From the NCBI RefSeq assembly GCF_901709675.1, contig NC_051099.1, positions 3,906,001-3,970,000 on the forward strand: a DNA stretch of 64,000 bases, in the 5' to 3' direction. This document shows, piece by piece, positions 1 to 19,878 of the stretch. The first letter of the stretch is position 1. Each line of letters begins with the position of its first letter. This DNA comes from Syngnathus acus (Eukaryota; Chordata; Actinopteri; Syngnathiformes; Syngnathidae). The notes under the pieces are model-generated. The model was not told the DNA's origin. It did not search any database and saw only the letters and a program-made list of their open reading frames with translations. Both the position numbers and the translations under genes were made by a program.

Positions 1-1533
1 CTCAGGTAGGCTGGACGGGGCGGAATGAACAGGGCAAAGCTCGACGCGGGATAGTTTTTTTTTTTTGTTAAGTCGAGTCTAAGTTGTGGTAGAGGAAACC
101 AGAGGAAAATTCTTGATGGCTTGGGTGGATGTTATCAGTGGATCTCAGAGCCAAGTGAAGCCATGGCTTTTGGAGGGATTTGAGAGGGTCTGGGCAAGTC
201 GAATTTTACAGTTGCACAGCTTCGGTGTAGTACCACTTTGGGCCAGAAAAACAGCAGGCAGCACTGAGCTCTCCTGGATATTTACAGTGACTGTACCATC
301 TATGATAATTCCTGTTAGCATTTCTAAGGAATTTTACATCATCTGGTAGCATTAAGATAATGGATGTTATAGAACAAAGTATTTTAATAAATGTTTTGAG
401 AGAAGTTTGAAAATAGCGAGTTGTTTTTCCTTTGTTTTCCACTTTTGGAGTGGGAAGCCGCTGCTTGCTCTTTTTCTTGCGTTGCAAACTTGCCGCTCTG
501 AGCCAGCCGAGAAGTGGCTTTTGGCTTGCGACTCGGTGCAGCTCCCTCTGGTGGACACCGCGAGGTACAAGTCACGTTGCAAAGCGATGGATGAAGCGGA
601 AACGTGCGTCTTGAAGTTCGTCAGTTTTTTCCTTTTGTGTATGTGTGTGTGCAAGTGACAATGCGCTTATGAGGGTGGGGTGTCTTTTTTTAGTTTCTTT
701 TAGACAGGCCCTGTGAGTGCATGCTAATGTGTCTGACTTGTCTTTTCAGTGTGAGAGAGAGAGAGTGCGTGTTGCAGAGATCTCCTTGCAGCACCTCTGC
801 ACCAAAACAGCAGCACATCCCCGCCCCTTCACAAGCCCCCCCCCCCATACTCCTGCAGCTTCCTCCATCTTCCTTCATCCTCCGTGCTCACGCCCCCCCC
901 CCCGCCTTTTTTTGTGAATGCTGCTTCGTTTCATTGACAAATAGAAGGACTGGAGGGGGCAGCTGTGTGTGGGGGGGGGGGGCGTACTTGCAAGGAGGGC
1001 TCACTGCAGCTGCGCAACAGCTTCATCACAAACACACATAGCCACGCATACATGCTTGCACACACGTGCACACAAATGCTGTTGCTCACACACACAACAC
1101 ATACATTCACACATACACGTGCACACTAAAACATACTAAAAAAAGTCACACAACACTCACACAAAAACACACACACACACACTTACAAAACTAACTGCTT
1201 CTCACACACACACATTCTCACCCACAAAGAGCCACGCACGCACTCTGTGACACACACACCTTCAGATGCAAGAGCAGATGCTCGGATGTGGACGGAGGTC
1301 GTCCGGACTGAGGGGCGTCGCCGCGGCAACCAGGCTACGCGGGGGGGCCGCGGCAGTCTGAGGAGCCGGTGCAGGAGCCGGCAGGAGGGGGCGAGGCGGG
1401 CGGGGGTCGTCGGGGGTCTTTACCAGATTCTTGAAGCGCGCCGATGGACGTGAGGACGTGTGGGCGCGCAGCGGCCGCTGACGCCTCCGGGCCGTGAACG
1501 TCTCACCTCGCCCCCCCCCTCCCCTGGGCTCCC
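1..1533. other. fgf13 upstream region, no gene seen
   Basis: No exon with recognisable protein similarity was found here. The stretch holds a poly(T) run near 55-67, several poly(C)/poly(G) runs (about 838-845, 893-903, 970-982), a long CA-rich segment (about 1029-1260) and a GC-rich, CpG-dense segment from about 1280 into fgf13 exon 1. The CpG-dense part is the likely promoter and 5' UTR of the fgf13 transcript that uses the first exon at 1534; that is an inference from position and composition. Confidence 0.5.
1029..1260. repeat. CA-rich degenerate microsatellite
   Basis: Dense ACAC/CACA runs interrupted by other bases extend over about 230 bp upstream of fgf13. It looks like an old, broken (CA)n microsatellite and explains the lack of a coherent reading frame. 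Confidence 0.75.
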
Positions 1534-3089
<1,556 letters not shown>

Positions 3090-4610
3090 CCCCACCCTCG
3101 CCTGCTCAAGCCCACCCCACACGCACACACACACACAAACACACACACACGGTCTGCGTTGGAAATCATTCACTCCTTTTCTATCAGATGCAGACGGCGA
3201 ATTCAACAGTCATCACTACGGCGTGATTTTTCTACAGTGGACCTTGAGAGCTCCCCAAAAAAGATCTTCTGCGTTGGCAATCATTTGCTCATTCCCAGTC
3301 AACGCGCACCTAAGGCAGATTTGATTCTCGAAAGCAACTTTCGAGCCGCCGTCCGTTTTGGAGGGGAGGGGCCTATCTTCTCCTCATGCTCATCACGCCC
3401 CAGCGGCACACGGGCCTGCAAAGACAATCGTCTGACAGACTGAAGACGCATCCAAAGAGGAAGGCGGGCTGTTGCTAGGGAACAGACGGCCATGTTTACA
3501 CGGAGCCGGTGGCGGCCATCTTTGTAGCTGTTAGCGAGGCGTGGCGCGTGCCCGCAAGCTGCGACGTTTACAAGCCCGCCTTGCTCTTCACGAGACAATT
3601 CTTGGCAAACCACAACAAGGCATCTTGCACACTCGTTTGGACATGCCATTTTCCCAAGCTTTCCATGACAAACTGAATGAAAAATTGCCCTACTGGTACA
3701 TTTTGCAACCGAGTCAAATAACGTCAAATTACTCATTCGGGACAGATCCAAGTCAAAGCATTCCAACTTCAACTTGTTCCGCTCACTCAGGACATTTGCG
3801 CTTTTCCTAATCACTCACTACTTTGCTGTGTTAGCATGGCAGCCGTGAGCAACCAACTCCGCCCCCAGCTCCGATTGCACATTTCTTCCATTTCAAAGAA
3901 ATCTCCAGCACTGGAGTGCCACGTCGCAACTTCTCCGCAAATGGCGTCGTCTTTTTTGCTTCCTTAGTTTGCTCCCGTTTGTAGCCCGGTGCTTGTCTTG
4001 CCGCATGAGCGCTCGCTCGCTGACGTCCGGCCTCGTATCAGCATGCCGAGGTTGCTCATTATGTTTACGCTCGCCGGAGGGCGCCAGTGAGCCACAAGGG
4101 ACAAACCAGAACACTCGCGACGGGGACCAACGAGAAAGCGGTGGCGGCCGACGGGGGAGCGCCGAACCCTTTCCTTCCCGCTGTGGACTGAACTTGACAT
4201 GCACTGAATAAACTTTGTAAACAAGTCACTGCTCGCTCTGATTTGTCACTCTCATTATGAACAGCGCAGTACACGGGGTGAACACCAGGTGGTGCTGCCA
4301 TTCAAAGAAAGACAACAAAGTAGACGTTGACCAAGTCTTTTTAGTTCAATGCCATAAAGTGCAGCAGTAGAATACACCAAACCATCGTCATCATCATTTA
4401 TGAGTTCAAGTCATCCAATCAGACGCCAGGGGGCGCCGCTGAGTGGTCATTAAGGCACTTTCTGAATGATATGCTGGTGAGAGGAGGGGCGGGGCCCATC
4501 CTTACCTCCCGTCATCATCGCGTCCCGTCCACACGCCAAGGTGGCGTGGTCAAGGTCACACTGTCCACGTGTCCCTTTGGGTCTTGCTCATGTCCTCAAG
4601 GCGGGAGTCA
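3090..4610. other. Convergent 3' UTRs of fgf13 (+) and afap1l1 (-)
   Basis: No further coding exon was found between the two stop codons. The left part is the fgf13 3' UTR, ending with a poly(A) signal at 4207-4212. The right part should contain the afap1l1 3' UTR; I could not find a clear AATAAA on the minus strand. A short CA microsatellite lies at about 3119-3150. Confidence 0.6.
4207..4212 (+). terminator. fgf13 poly(A) signal
   Basis: AATAAA lies about 1.1 kb after the fgf13 stop codon and is followed by a T/G-rich stretch. Confidence 0.6.
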
Positions 4611-10913
<6,303 letters not shown>

Positions 10914-11139
10914 GCGCTCCAAATGTGCACTTTTGATCTGCTGCCTACACTTCCGTCGCTTGGTCGTGGTGTTCGGAGCGGACCAGGCGCGAGGCAATTA
11001 AGACAAGACTGGACGATGGCAGCCCGTCCCATTTCCGCAAAACAGACCAACCACAATCTTAAACGTCACCGTACTGTTCTTCCAGCGCATCCTATACCGT
11101 GACGTCATCCATAATGTTGGAAAGTGTTAGGACACAAAC

Positions 11140-11470
11140 TAATATGAAAGGTCCGAAAGTTATAGTAAACGTATAATATGTATAGTAAAGGAAGTATCGT
11201 CGTTATGCTCACATTTTAGTAAGGCTTTTATTTAATAATAAAATACGATATCTAGGAAGGCTTTTTTTAAGCAAAGAAATGACAATAAATATTGAGTTTT
11301 TTTTAGAAAAAAAATGACGATGTAAGGCGATGTTTTTATCAAAAAGAATTTAAATGTACCGTGAGCCTTTTTTTCCATAATAATGACCATGTATGGTAAT
11401 GTTTTTTTTCCATAAAAAAAGAGCATGGCTTTTTTTTCTTAAAAAAAACCCAATCTTGTAGTTATTTTTT
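11140..11470. repeat. AT-rich irregular minisatellite
   Basis: Several imperfect copies of a unit of roughly 35-55 bp are visible, each made of an A-run, a variant of ATGACGATGTA or ATGACCATGTA, and a T-run (for example around 11313, 11384 and 11415). Copies are too diverged to fix exact borders. Confidence 0.5.
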
Positions 11471-11485
11471 CCCCCCCATGAACTT

Positions 11486-11512
11486 TGACCCCTGACCTTT
11501 GACCTATGACCT
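11486..11512 (+). promoter_or_regulatory. Four-fold DR1 nuclear-receptor half-site array
   Basis: Half-sites TGACCC (11486), TGACCT (11493), TGACCT (11500) and TGACCT (11507) follow one another with exactly one base between each. Consecutive pairs are DR1 elements, the type bound by RXR heterodimers, HNF4 and COUP-TF. It lies about 570 bp upstream of the afap1l1 start codon and just past the crebrf 3' end. Confidence 0.5.
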
Positions 11513-11599
11513 TAGGCCCCCTAACACATTGATTTTTTTTATCACCAATTATATCACACATGCATTGACTGAATTAAAACACCAGCTTCAGCATCCACG

Positions 11600-11605
11600 T
11601 TTATT
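11600..11605 (-). terminator. Candidate crebrf poly(A) signal
   Basis: TTTATT on the plus strand reads AATAAA on the minus strand. It is the first clear signal before the AT-rich repeat and would give crebrf a 3' UTR of about 2.9 kb. Confidence 0.4.
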
Positions 11606-13910
11606 ATTTGACAAAGTAGCACACGTTAACACCTCCAATGAAGAGAACGACATTTACTGGCGGGAAGTCTCTCTCCTTTCTTTTCCTGAACTGGAAAAAA
11701 TGCCACAGAGTTCCCATCTTTTCCCAACACACGCACGCACACACGCATGCACGCACGACAGCCAGTCACTGTCAATCAGCCGGTGGTTGACCCCCCCACG
11801 GAACTGACAAAGTTTGCTACTTCAGTCGAGGTGGTTCTGAGCCAATCAGGCCGAGCGGGTTTGAGTTGACTTTGACCGTATAGGGCGAGCACGCGCCCGC
11901 GTTATTTATTGATTAGTTGTTGAGCGTGAAAAGCAGTTGAAGAGAAGGCCATAAAATCCAGATTGACGTCTTGGTTGTTGGCGTGCCATATACAGTACAG
12001 TGATATAGAACTTCTAAGCCCCGGCCCCTCGTTAAGTCACAAGTAGAAATCAGTTTACAAACGCTAACAATATAGCATATAGCTCTCTAGGCTGGATATC
12101 ACCCTGAAAAAAGTCAAAGCGCAATCACTTTTCCATAGGAAATCTCATCTCAAGGCAAAGGGATCACCGTGCGCGCCCGGATTTAAACCCGGACCAGACG
12201 ACGGGCTTCCTGGGAACCACGCACGGTTCCGAACCCGCTCCTAAACCGCCTCGTAGACCTGGCCGGGCCGGGTCACAGACCTGAGTCATATAGCGGACAA
12301 AGTCAGCTCACAATGTGGCGGACCAGATCGGAGACGGCAAAGGGTCGAGGTCAAAGACCGCACCGAGTCCCGTCACAGACTGTGCCACGATCATCATAAG
12401 GGTGAGCCGTGGGCCGCAACCAGTCAGGTCCTAAGCCGACTCCCAAATATCGGAGGCCGGCCCGGTCCACGAAGAGCGGCCGAGCTCGTGGCGCTCAAGT
12501 ACACTTGCAGCATTCACACCAGGCCTTTTTTTTTTAGCAGCAAATGGAAGAGAAATGCTTTTCTTTTTTCTTTTTTTCTTTTTTTGGACAAAGTGCAATT
12601 GCGTTAAACATATATAGGATTCTTGACATGTATATTATATATATATATATTTCTTGATATAGTGACTCTTCTATAGTGTAGATATCAAGCACACTTAACT
12701 TTGTAACTATTTACAGAAATGGAACTGGACGGGAGAGGAGAGGAAAGCCAGTCAAATAAGAGTCTTGGATCGTCGTTCCCAAAGAGCACCAAGTTCTCCC
12801 TTCTTTCGACGCAACCGCACCGGTACAAATAGAAAAGATTTTGACAGATCCACGACGACGACTTCTATAGTTGTCCAGCGCAAGCTGCTATTCACTCTCA
12901 CTGTGCGGAAAACAAAGAAAGCAACATTCTGGAAGCGGGAACGTCAACTTGTTGTGTTACAATTGCTGGGAATGTAAGTTTGCGTTTCCGTTGGCGCACC
13001 TTTCAAGCCTTCAATGCTGGCCGGCCAGCACGCAGCAAAGGTACAAAAATAGAAGCGCAACTTTGATTCCGTCCGCTTTTCAACGCAACGGAAACGTGGG
13101 CGACGGACATCACAGGGACTTGGAAAAAAAGTGCCGGCATGCAAACCCGAAACTTCTGATTTTGACATGATTACAGAAATCGGAGGTCCCTGCACGATAG
13201 TCTTTTTGTTTTGAATAAAAGGCAGAATAGTACAAGACGATAATTGTACATTTTGAAATTCAGATTTAAATTTTGCTCGCCATGTCGCAAGTGCCTTGTG
13301 AAGTTTTTCCAAGCGTTCGAAGAAACAAGGACAAAGCCCTTTCGGCCGTGCGGCCCAGCGGCAAGCCTTCATTTTGCTGCACGCGCACGTCCGAAGGCAC
13401 CACGCTCACGCTCGCTTGAAGAGCGACAGCCGCAGCAACTGATGCGGCCAAAGACGGCACAGTGCGCAGGGCAGGGGAGCAGATAAGGAACATTTTGGTT
13501 CTTGTGTTTACGACAACCCCCCCCCCCCCAAAAAACAAACAAACAGGTAGCTTATCTAGTTAGCGCACTTAGCACATTTAGCTTGTCGCGTGGACCGAAA
13601 AAGAAATGTTTCATTTGTGGACCCAACGAGCTTCACAGTTCTATTGGGGTACCTCAGACCCTCCCACCCCACCCCTTCCCCAATATACCCCCCCAACTTC
13701 TACATTCAATACGGCGTCATGTAAGCTGTGCAAAACCTTACGTTGCCTGGCTGGGTGGCCATTTTGTTGCATGTCTTTGGTACAAAACAATCAATGAAAA
13801 TAGATTACGAGTGTGCAAATATTCCTTTGTAACGCAAAAATAGCTCTCAGCCTCGCCCACCTGGAGAGTACCACCCAGCAACTGTCATCTATTGCAGAGC
13901 CCCCTCCCCA

Positions 13911-13953
<43 letters not shown>

Positions 13954-13974
13954 GCGCGCGCACGCACGCACGCA
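13911..13974. repeat. (CA)n/(CG)n microsatellite
   Basis: About 40 bp of pure CA repeat, followed by a CG run and CGCA units, in the presumed crebrf 3' UTR. Confidence 0.95.
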
Positions 13975-14495
13975 TACAGTGACTCTGTGGCATCGAGCAA
14001 GCAGAGCGCTCATATTTACGCACATTCACAAGATCTTTGAACACATCACAACTTCTCTTTCCACGCGCACACACAAATATTTCTCCCGCCGTCACACGCG
14101 CGCACACACACAAGGCACAATGAATAGAATCGGATCATTCGGAACACTAGCATGAACTCACTCACGTCTACTGTACAAGAGGGGGGCGGAGCCATCTTCA
14201 TCTTCCTCCTTGCAGCCCGATTCGCCCCGCCCGTGTAGAACTAGCACCATACTACATCCCGTTCCGCTCGGCAATATCGAGGCCTTTCTGTTCGCCGTGG
14301 CGACGGGATTCCACGCTGTCACGGCACAGCTGGCCTGGAGGGTGGGGGTGGGGGAAGATGGGGTGGGGCGGAAAGCCGGGGTCGTGCGACTACACGTGTG
14401 CATTGAGGCCAGGTGGGAAGGGCATGCAAAGGGGGCGTGGTTATAAGGGGGACAGCGAGGCGGGAACACTGATGCCGCGCCTCCAGAGTGCTGGT

Positions 14496-17400
14496 CTACA
14501 TTTTGGAGGTGGGCACCCGCAGGCCCACCAGCCCGCCGGTGGGGTCGCCGCATCCTGTGTTCTCCAAGATCTTGTTGACGAAGTCCGAAGTCTGTCCGGC
14601 GACAGGCGGCGACACTGCCGACACAAACGGGAAGTCGATTGATGGCAACACAAACCCAAATTGATCAAGCGATGTTTGTAACTCAAAAAAATGTGAGGCG
14701 CGTGGGAGTCCAGTTGCCACTGAATACGTTTCAAAAAATGCCCTTGAGTGGTTGACGGGAAAGTCGGTGCCGGGCGGCGGGCCTCACCGATCTTGTCCTG
14801 GATGATTCTGTCCAGCGTGTCGCTCATGCTGCTGGTGCCAGGGGACGAGTCCTCGGCGCGGCTCACGATCTCCTCCTTGATGGCGTTGATGACAAACAGC
14901 AGGCGATCTATGGGCGGACGCCACACAGAAGCAGGAACAATTCCGCACTTGTCAATATGGTGGAATGGCAAACTAATGTGACTAAAGTAAGGAAGGAGGC
15001 GAGCCCCAAACATACCGTACTCGGTGCTGAGCCCCCACAGCTTCACCTTGTTGGCTTCATACTGCGCCTTCTTCTTCAGACGGCAGGCCCTGTACAAAGC
15101 GACACGTCAGCGTGGTGCCACTCGGGTGTGTGTCTGTGTGTGTGGGGGCCTTACCTGGAGGCCAGCTTGTTCTTCTCCTTGCGTGACCACGGCCTGGCAG
15201 TGAGCGGCAGCTCGCTAACGGGCGTCAGGTCTCCAATCACCTTGTTGAGTTTGCGCAGCTCTGTGCCGATCTGCAGGAGCTTCCTGGGGTTGGGGGTCAA
15301 GTCCTCAACGTCGGTCCGCCGAGACCTCTTCAGCATGTGCTTTCCTGCGAGGCGCAGGGCGAGACACACTGTTACACGCAGTCCATTTTTGCTGAGTTAC
15401 AAAATGCTCAAAGCGAGCGGGTTTACCGTGCAGAGGTCCATTCTTCTGGTACAGGTTGCTGGGCAGGGTGTGGCGGTCCCACTCGCAAGGTTTCAGCATG
15501 CGCTCCTGCTTGGACGGCGTCAGCTGCTCGCTGTACTCCCAGAAGTAGCGGCGCTTGCCTCGTTTGCGGCTCGACACGCCCGGCGTCAGGCCCTTGGCGT
15601 CCTCCGGGAGGGACAGGTCGCAGCCTGTCCCACCAAAAGGATGAAGATGAGGAACGTGTGAAGAAGGAAAAAGATGTGGATGTGAAGACGTGAAGATGAA
15701 AAGAACGACAAAGAAAAGAAAGTGGCAGCGTGCGTACCAGGCTCTGAGAAGGCGTCGCTCATGTCGTCGTCCTTATCGGCCTCGTAGTCGTCATCTTCAT
15801 CTTCCTCCTCGTTGTCAGACAACTCGTGCTCGCTGCCAAAGCCTTCGTCGTGGTCTTCGTCGCGGTCTTCGTCGCGGTCTTCGTCGCGGTCTTCCTCAAG
15901 GTCTTCCTCACGGTCTTCCTCGTCCAGCTCCGGCCCGTCGCCCTCGTCGCCTTCCTCCTCGTCCTCTTCGTCGTCCTCTTCTTCTTCCTCTTCCTCCTCC
16001 TCCTCCTCTTCATCATCATCCTCGTCTAGCCGTGAGATGCTCCTGCCGGCGAGACGGCTCCGGGTGAGGAACAACGAGTAGTTGTGTTCTTCCTCTTTGC
16101 TCTTGTCCTCCTCCCCTTGCCCGCCGCTCTCAGGCCCTCGGGGCACCCCTCCCGGGGCGCTGCCCTCCAGGGGAGCGGGGCCGGCGTCCTCTGGCGGCGG
16201 GCCTGCGCCGAACCCGAGGCTGGCGGGAGAAGCCAGCGAAGCGGCGTCGATCGACGTGGACGCCACGCTGTGGCGCTGCAGGGGCTGGGGGGCCTCCGTC
16301 CTCTCCAAGCAGGTCTGCGAAGGAGCGTCGGCTTGCGCTTTGTGAGCGCTCAGGCGTACTTTGGGCTTCCGCACAAAGTCAAAGTTGGTCGACGGGGTCG
16401 CCCGCATAGGGCCTTTGCCAGGAGAACCACGCTGGTTGGCCTCCGTCTTGGACATGGTCTCTGTGCTGGACGGGACTGGCCGGGTGGCCTTCTGGAAGCC
16501 TTCGGGGAAGTCCGGCAGGAGGCTCCTGGAGGGGCGGGATGAGGAGGCGCAGCTGGCCGAGGGACGGGTGAGGCCGGCGCTTGACGCGGGGAGTGGCGCT
16601 CGCTTGGCGGGGGGCGGCGGCTGGGGCCCGGGCGGACTAGGCTCGGTGGGCGGGTACAAGGCCTCGCACACGGGCTGCGAGTCCTCGCTGTTGAGCTGAG
16701 CCAAGGTGGGCGTTTGGCCAATCACTTCCTCATCCTGGTACGGGCTGGAGAAGTCATCCAGGCCCAGGAAGTCCACCTCCTTGGTGCCCCAGATGTCGCA
16801 GCTGGCTAGACGCGTGTATCTGAATGCAGACGGATGCAAGAACACACACACACGTGTTAAAACAGAGGCAAGCTCCGCGTGGGCGCTTGGCATCCTGTAG
16901 ATTGCAGTAGGGCATCGTGAGCCCGTCCTACCTGGTGAGGTCCTCCCAGTAGGAGTCCCACTGCTCAAACGCCGAGCCGCCGTGCGGCGCGTCGCATTCT
17001 CCAAGCGTCATCATCAGCTGCTGCTCCGTTCCAGCGTCAGAATCCTTGGCGCCATCGGCCGCGCCCACCATGCCGTCTCCATACGGACTCTGTCGGTGAC
17101 TCATGTCTCTGTCCTGGGGGGCAGAAGGCAGGACATTTACGGACCTACATGACCTTGCATCTTGAGTGTTTGACTCACCAGCTCATACATAAAGTCAGGG
17201 TCGGAGGTGTTGGCGAGCAGCTCGGTGCTGGTCAGTGCCTGGTCGGCGAAGGAGAAGTGCTGAAAGTCGTCCCCAAAGGGAGGCTCCATCCCACTCACGC
17301 TGGGCTGCAACATACGCGTTCACACGTCAACATAAGCACGGATGCGCTGGCGCTCACTCAATTGCTTGATTGAAATGGCGTACATCCCAAGACAACATTG

Positions 17401-17520
17401 TATTTGGGTCTGTTTGTTCTGTTCAACCAACGGCAACTGCAGCTCTCCTTGCCCACATGCCTGGGCATAAGGTCTGTCGCCATAGCAACACAGCACGTGA
17501 CAAAGGCCCACCTGAGGCAT
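14496..17520 (-). CDS. crebrf: CREB3 regulatory factor
   Basis: Nuclear bZIP-like protein. The family promotes degradation of CREB3 (Luman) and damps the unfolded protein response. Nine coding exons (minus): 17512-17520, 17179-17304, 16932-17113, 15738-16819, 15427-15624, 15155-15344, 15016-15089, 14788-14907, 14496-14614, giving 699 aa against 639 in human. The first coding exon encodes only MPQ, followed by [14 protein letters not shown], as in mammals. Conserved blocks are [20 protein letters not shown], a long Asp/Glu tract, [36 protein letters not shown] and the basic region [20 protein letters not shown]; the end [13 protein letters not shown] matches the family. The extra length comes from Pro/Ala/Gly-rich sequence and the acidic tract of exon 4. 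The upstream 5' UTR exon probably lies at about 19230-19390. Confidence 0.95.
15755..16035 (-). repeat. Acidic-tract coding repeat in crebrf
   Basis: The stretch encodes a run dominated by Asp and Glu, including a 12-bp unit repeated three times (DRDE, plus-strand positions about 15855-15890). It contains GAC/GAG-type trinucleotide runs and is a likely length-variable site. An apparent poly-Ser frame on the opposite strand is a shadow of it. Confidence 0.8.
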
Positions 17521-19406
17521 CGCAAGATGCAGCCTAGCGCTTCAGCGGTGGGGAACCTCTGGGCCTGGCGTCCAGTCCCAGGGGTTTGAGGTCGCTTGGG
17601 AGAAGAGCGTGGGGGAGCTGGACCAAAAGGTGGCGGCGGCACTCGGGTGGGTGTCGTGACTCCAGACGATCTAATTTAAGACGATCTGATAAACATCAGA
17701 ACAGGACGGAAAACACAATCAGGGAAGAAAACAATGAAAGAAACTATAGACATTATATTGCTTTTGCAGTTGTCATTCTGAGTGTGTGGATGATTTTGTC
17801 ATTGGTACTTCTGTTTATTTCCAAACTAAAGAAACCATAAACAATAGACAAGCAAGGACTGCAACATCTAGACAAATTGCTTGTTTGGAATGACACTGCT
17901 ATTTTAGAAATAGATGTAATAAATGAGAAAAGACAGGATGTAAAGTACCATGTTTCAGACTCTTTGCAAAGTCAGTCGGGGTTCTTTTATTGTGTGTGTG
18001 TTTGAAAGGATTTAAAGTGCCACCTAAATCCTTTCGATGTTTACGGTATTTTTCCTTCATAAACTATGCAGGAACGAATATAGTTCATTGTTGTGGAAGA
18101 AAGAAAGGATAAACTTTTACATCCTAATGATAATCAGGATGTATTATTATCCAGATCCTTTCAAAGACAACAATCAAACCTAAGAATGTGGCAACAGTGG
18201 TGACGAACGAAGATGGTGAGCTGCCTCTCACATCCTCCAGCAAGCAAAACAAACGCTCAATCTAACCTGACGGCGCCAACACCCACGCGGTCTCGCCCTA
18301 CCATTGGTCGAGCGGCTGTGTCGGCCCGCCTCCGCGCTCAACATGATTGGTCAGGTTCGCCGTCAGCAGCGAGGCGCTCGTACATAATGAGCGAGCACTC
18401 GTTCAAGGTTGGTTGAGGCTTAAGATAAACAAGTCGGAGGCCTGCCTCTCGCTGGCCTACTTTCAAATGTTTCGCGTTTGGTTCGCCACAGACGTAAAAA
18501 ACACTCGACAACAAAGTCAACCTTCAAGCCCCAACCAACGCGTGCTAATGGCTAGCTGATCGCCGTGAACTGGACACTAAAGTGTTCGCTCGAGGAAACA
18601 TTCCCACTCGCGTGACGTCAAACATCAAGTTTCCTCCTAAAACATGGATACCGCTTTTTTTTTTAAAATGAACTTCATGAGAAAACAAAGCGAGGGGGCG
18701 TGGGGTGGGGAATGTTCTAGCATGTGCGTGTGTGTGTGTGTTGGGGGGCGTGTACCGTGGCAGCGAAAGTCAACGTTCCACGCCATCCACGGCCAATAAC
18801 AAACCACAAATCAACATGTCCTTGTGTAAGTGTGTTCATTACGAAAGTGACAGATATCTTGTTACGCAATTGCTTTCCAGTCGTAGTGGCCGGGAATTAG
18901 ACGGGCACCCCACGCCTGCTAAATGTTCCCAATGAACATGAGAAACCACGAAAGGGTGCTTGTTATTGTTGGTTGAGCTGGGGGGGGGGTACCTGATCAG
19001 CTGCACCCACGAAACAATTGCAAACACAAGCCGAACGCCTTCGATTTCTTCGTTTTCTTATTGTTTTTCCGCCGATTTAATGCGCAACAGCAGTAAGAAG
19101 AGCGAAGGAAGGGAAGGAGGAGGGGCGCTAGCTGGCAGGCTAGCCGCCGAGCTAATAATCCTCCGCGGCGGCCGAAATCTCCAAAGCGCAAAACCTTGGC
19201 CCGATCTCCCAAAAAAGCGTCGCACTCACCGATTTGCTGACTCACTTCCGGTTGGGCCGCGCTGGCGTCCCTCTCGCAGGCTTGTTTGGTTGGGTGGTGC
19301 GGTTCAGTTCGCTGGCTTGTTTCTTTCGTATTCTCACCGAGTTTGCTTCTCGCTCTTTTGTTTTGTTTTGTTTTGTAGCTTCCTGGAAGGCGCGTGACTC
19401 CCCCAC

Positions 19407-19443
19407 CACGTGGTACGTGGCTCGGCCAATGGGAGTGACGTCT
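19407..19443. promoter_or_regulatory. crebrf promoter motifs: E-box, CCAAT, CRE-like
   Basis: Within 37 bp lie CACGTG (19407-19412), CCAAT (19426-19430) and TGACGTCT (19436-19443). They sit just upstream (minus direction) of the inferred non-coding first exon. CRE and CACGTG-type sites suit a gene of the CREB3/ER-stress circuit, but function is inferred. Confidence 0.45.
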
Positions 19444-19748
19444 TCCGCGTTCTGCAGGATAAACACGATTTGCGCACACTTGATCCAAAGTGTTATTGCT
19501 GTTTCATATTCCTTTTGTTAAGTAAATTTAAATTAAATTTAAATTAATTTAAAAAAAGAGAAATAATTGTTGAACTGAAATTGTGGACCTGGCCAACTAC
19601 TGCGTAAAATGATTTTTTTTTTATTGTGCTATTTTTCATTTTGTGTAAAATAATTTATCGTAACAGTAAAATCATTTATGCGAATACCTTATTTTCTTAA
19701 GTAGAATTAATTAACTGCCACAAGTTTAATAAAAATAAGTTAACATTG

Positions 19749-19754
19749 TTTATT
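19749..19754 (-). terminator. pcyox1l poly(A) signal
   Basis: TTTATT on the plus strand (AATAAA on minus) lies 125 bp downstream of the pcyox1l stop codon. Confidence 0.55.
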
Positions 19755-19878
19755 TTTGCAGTTTTAGTAACAAAATAATTCATGGTCACAATTAATTTGA
19801 CAGATATCAACCTATACAAATACAGATTTCCTTCCATATGCGCAAGCAAAACGCCTCGAGGCCCCAAGCCGTCCAAGG

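Larger units (their letters stand above)
10914..11599. other. afap1l1 5' flank and space before the crebrf 3' end
   Basis: No coding exon seen. It holds the presumed afap1l1 5' UTR/promoter, an AT-rich irregular repeat (about 11140-11470) and a four-unit nuclear-receptor half-site array (11486-11512). Confidence 0.5.
11580..14495 (-). other. Presumed long 3' UTR of crebrf
   Basis: About 2.9 kb with no coding exon on either strand. It lies directly downstream of the crebrf stop codon and ends at a minus-strand AATAAA. It contains an AT-rich segment with TATATA runs near 12610-12660 and a (CA)n microsatellite at 13911-13974. Human CREBRF also has a long 3' UTR. A separate non-coding transcript cannot be excluded from sequence alone. 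Confidence 0.5.
17521..19878. other. crebrf 5' UTR intron and promoter; pcyox1l 3' UTR
   Basis: No coding exon seen. On the minus strand a good donor at 19228-19229 ends a probable non-coding crebrf first exon (about 19230-19390), with promoter motifs at 19407-19443. A perfect CRE palindrome (18613-18620) lies within the resulting intron. From about 19500 to 19760 the DNA is very AT-rich, with short palindromes of AAATTT/TTAATT type. A minus-strand AATAAA at 19749-19754 is 125 bp after the pcyox1l stop. Confidence 0.5.

Noticed and set aside
15812-16081. Plus-strand poly-Ser frame
   Set aside because: It is the complement of the crebrf acidic tract.
15586-17004. A single long minus-strand open frame of about 470 codons
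   Set aside because: It reads through the introns on either side of crebrf exon 4. The true exon is 15738-16819, as shown by splice sites and the match to CREBRF.
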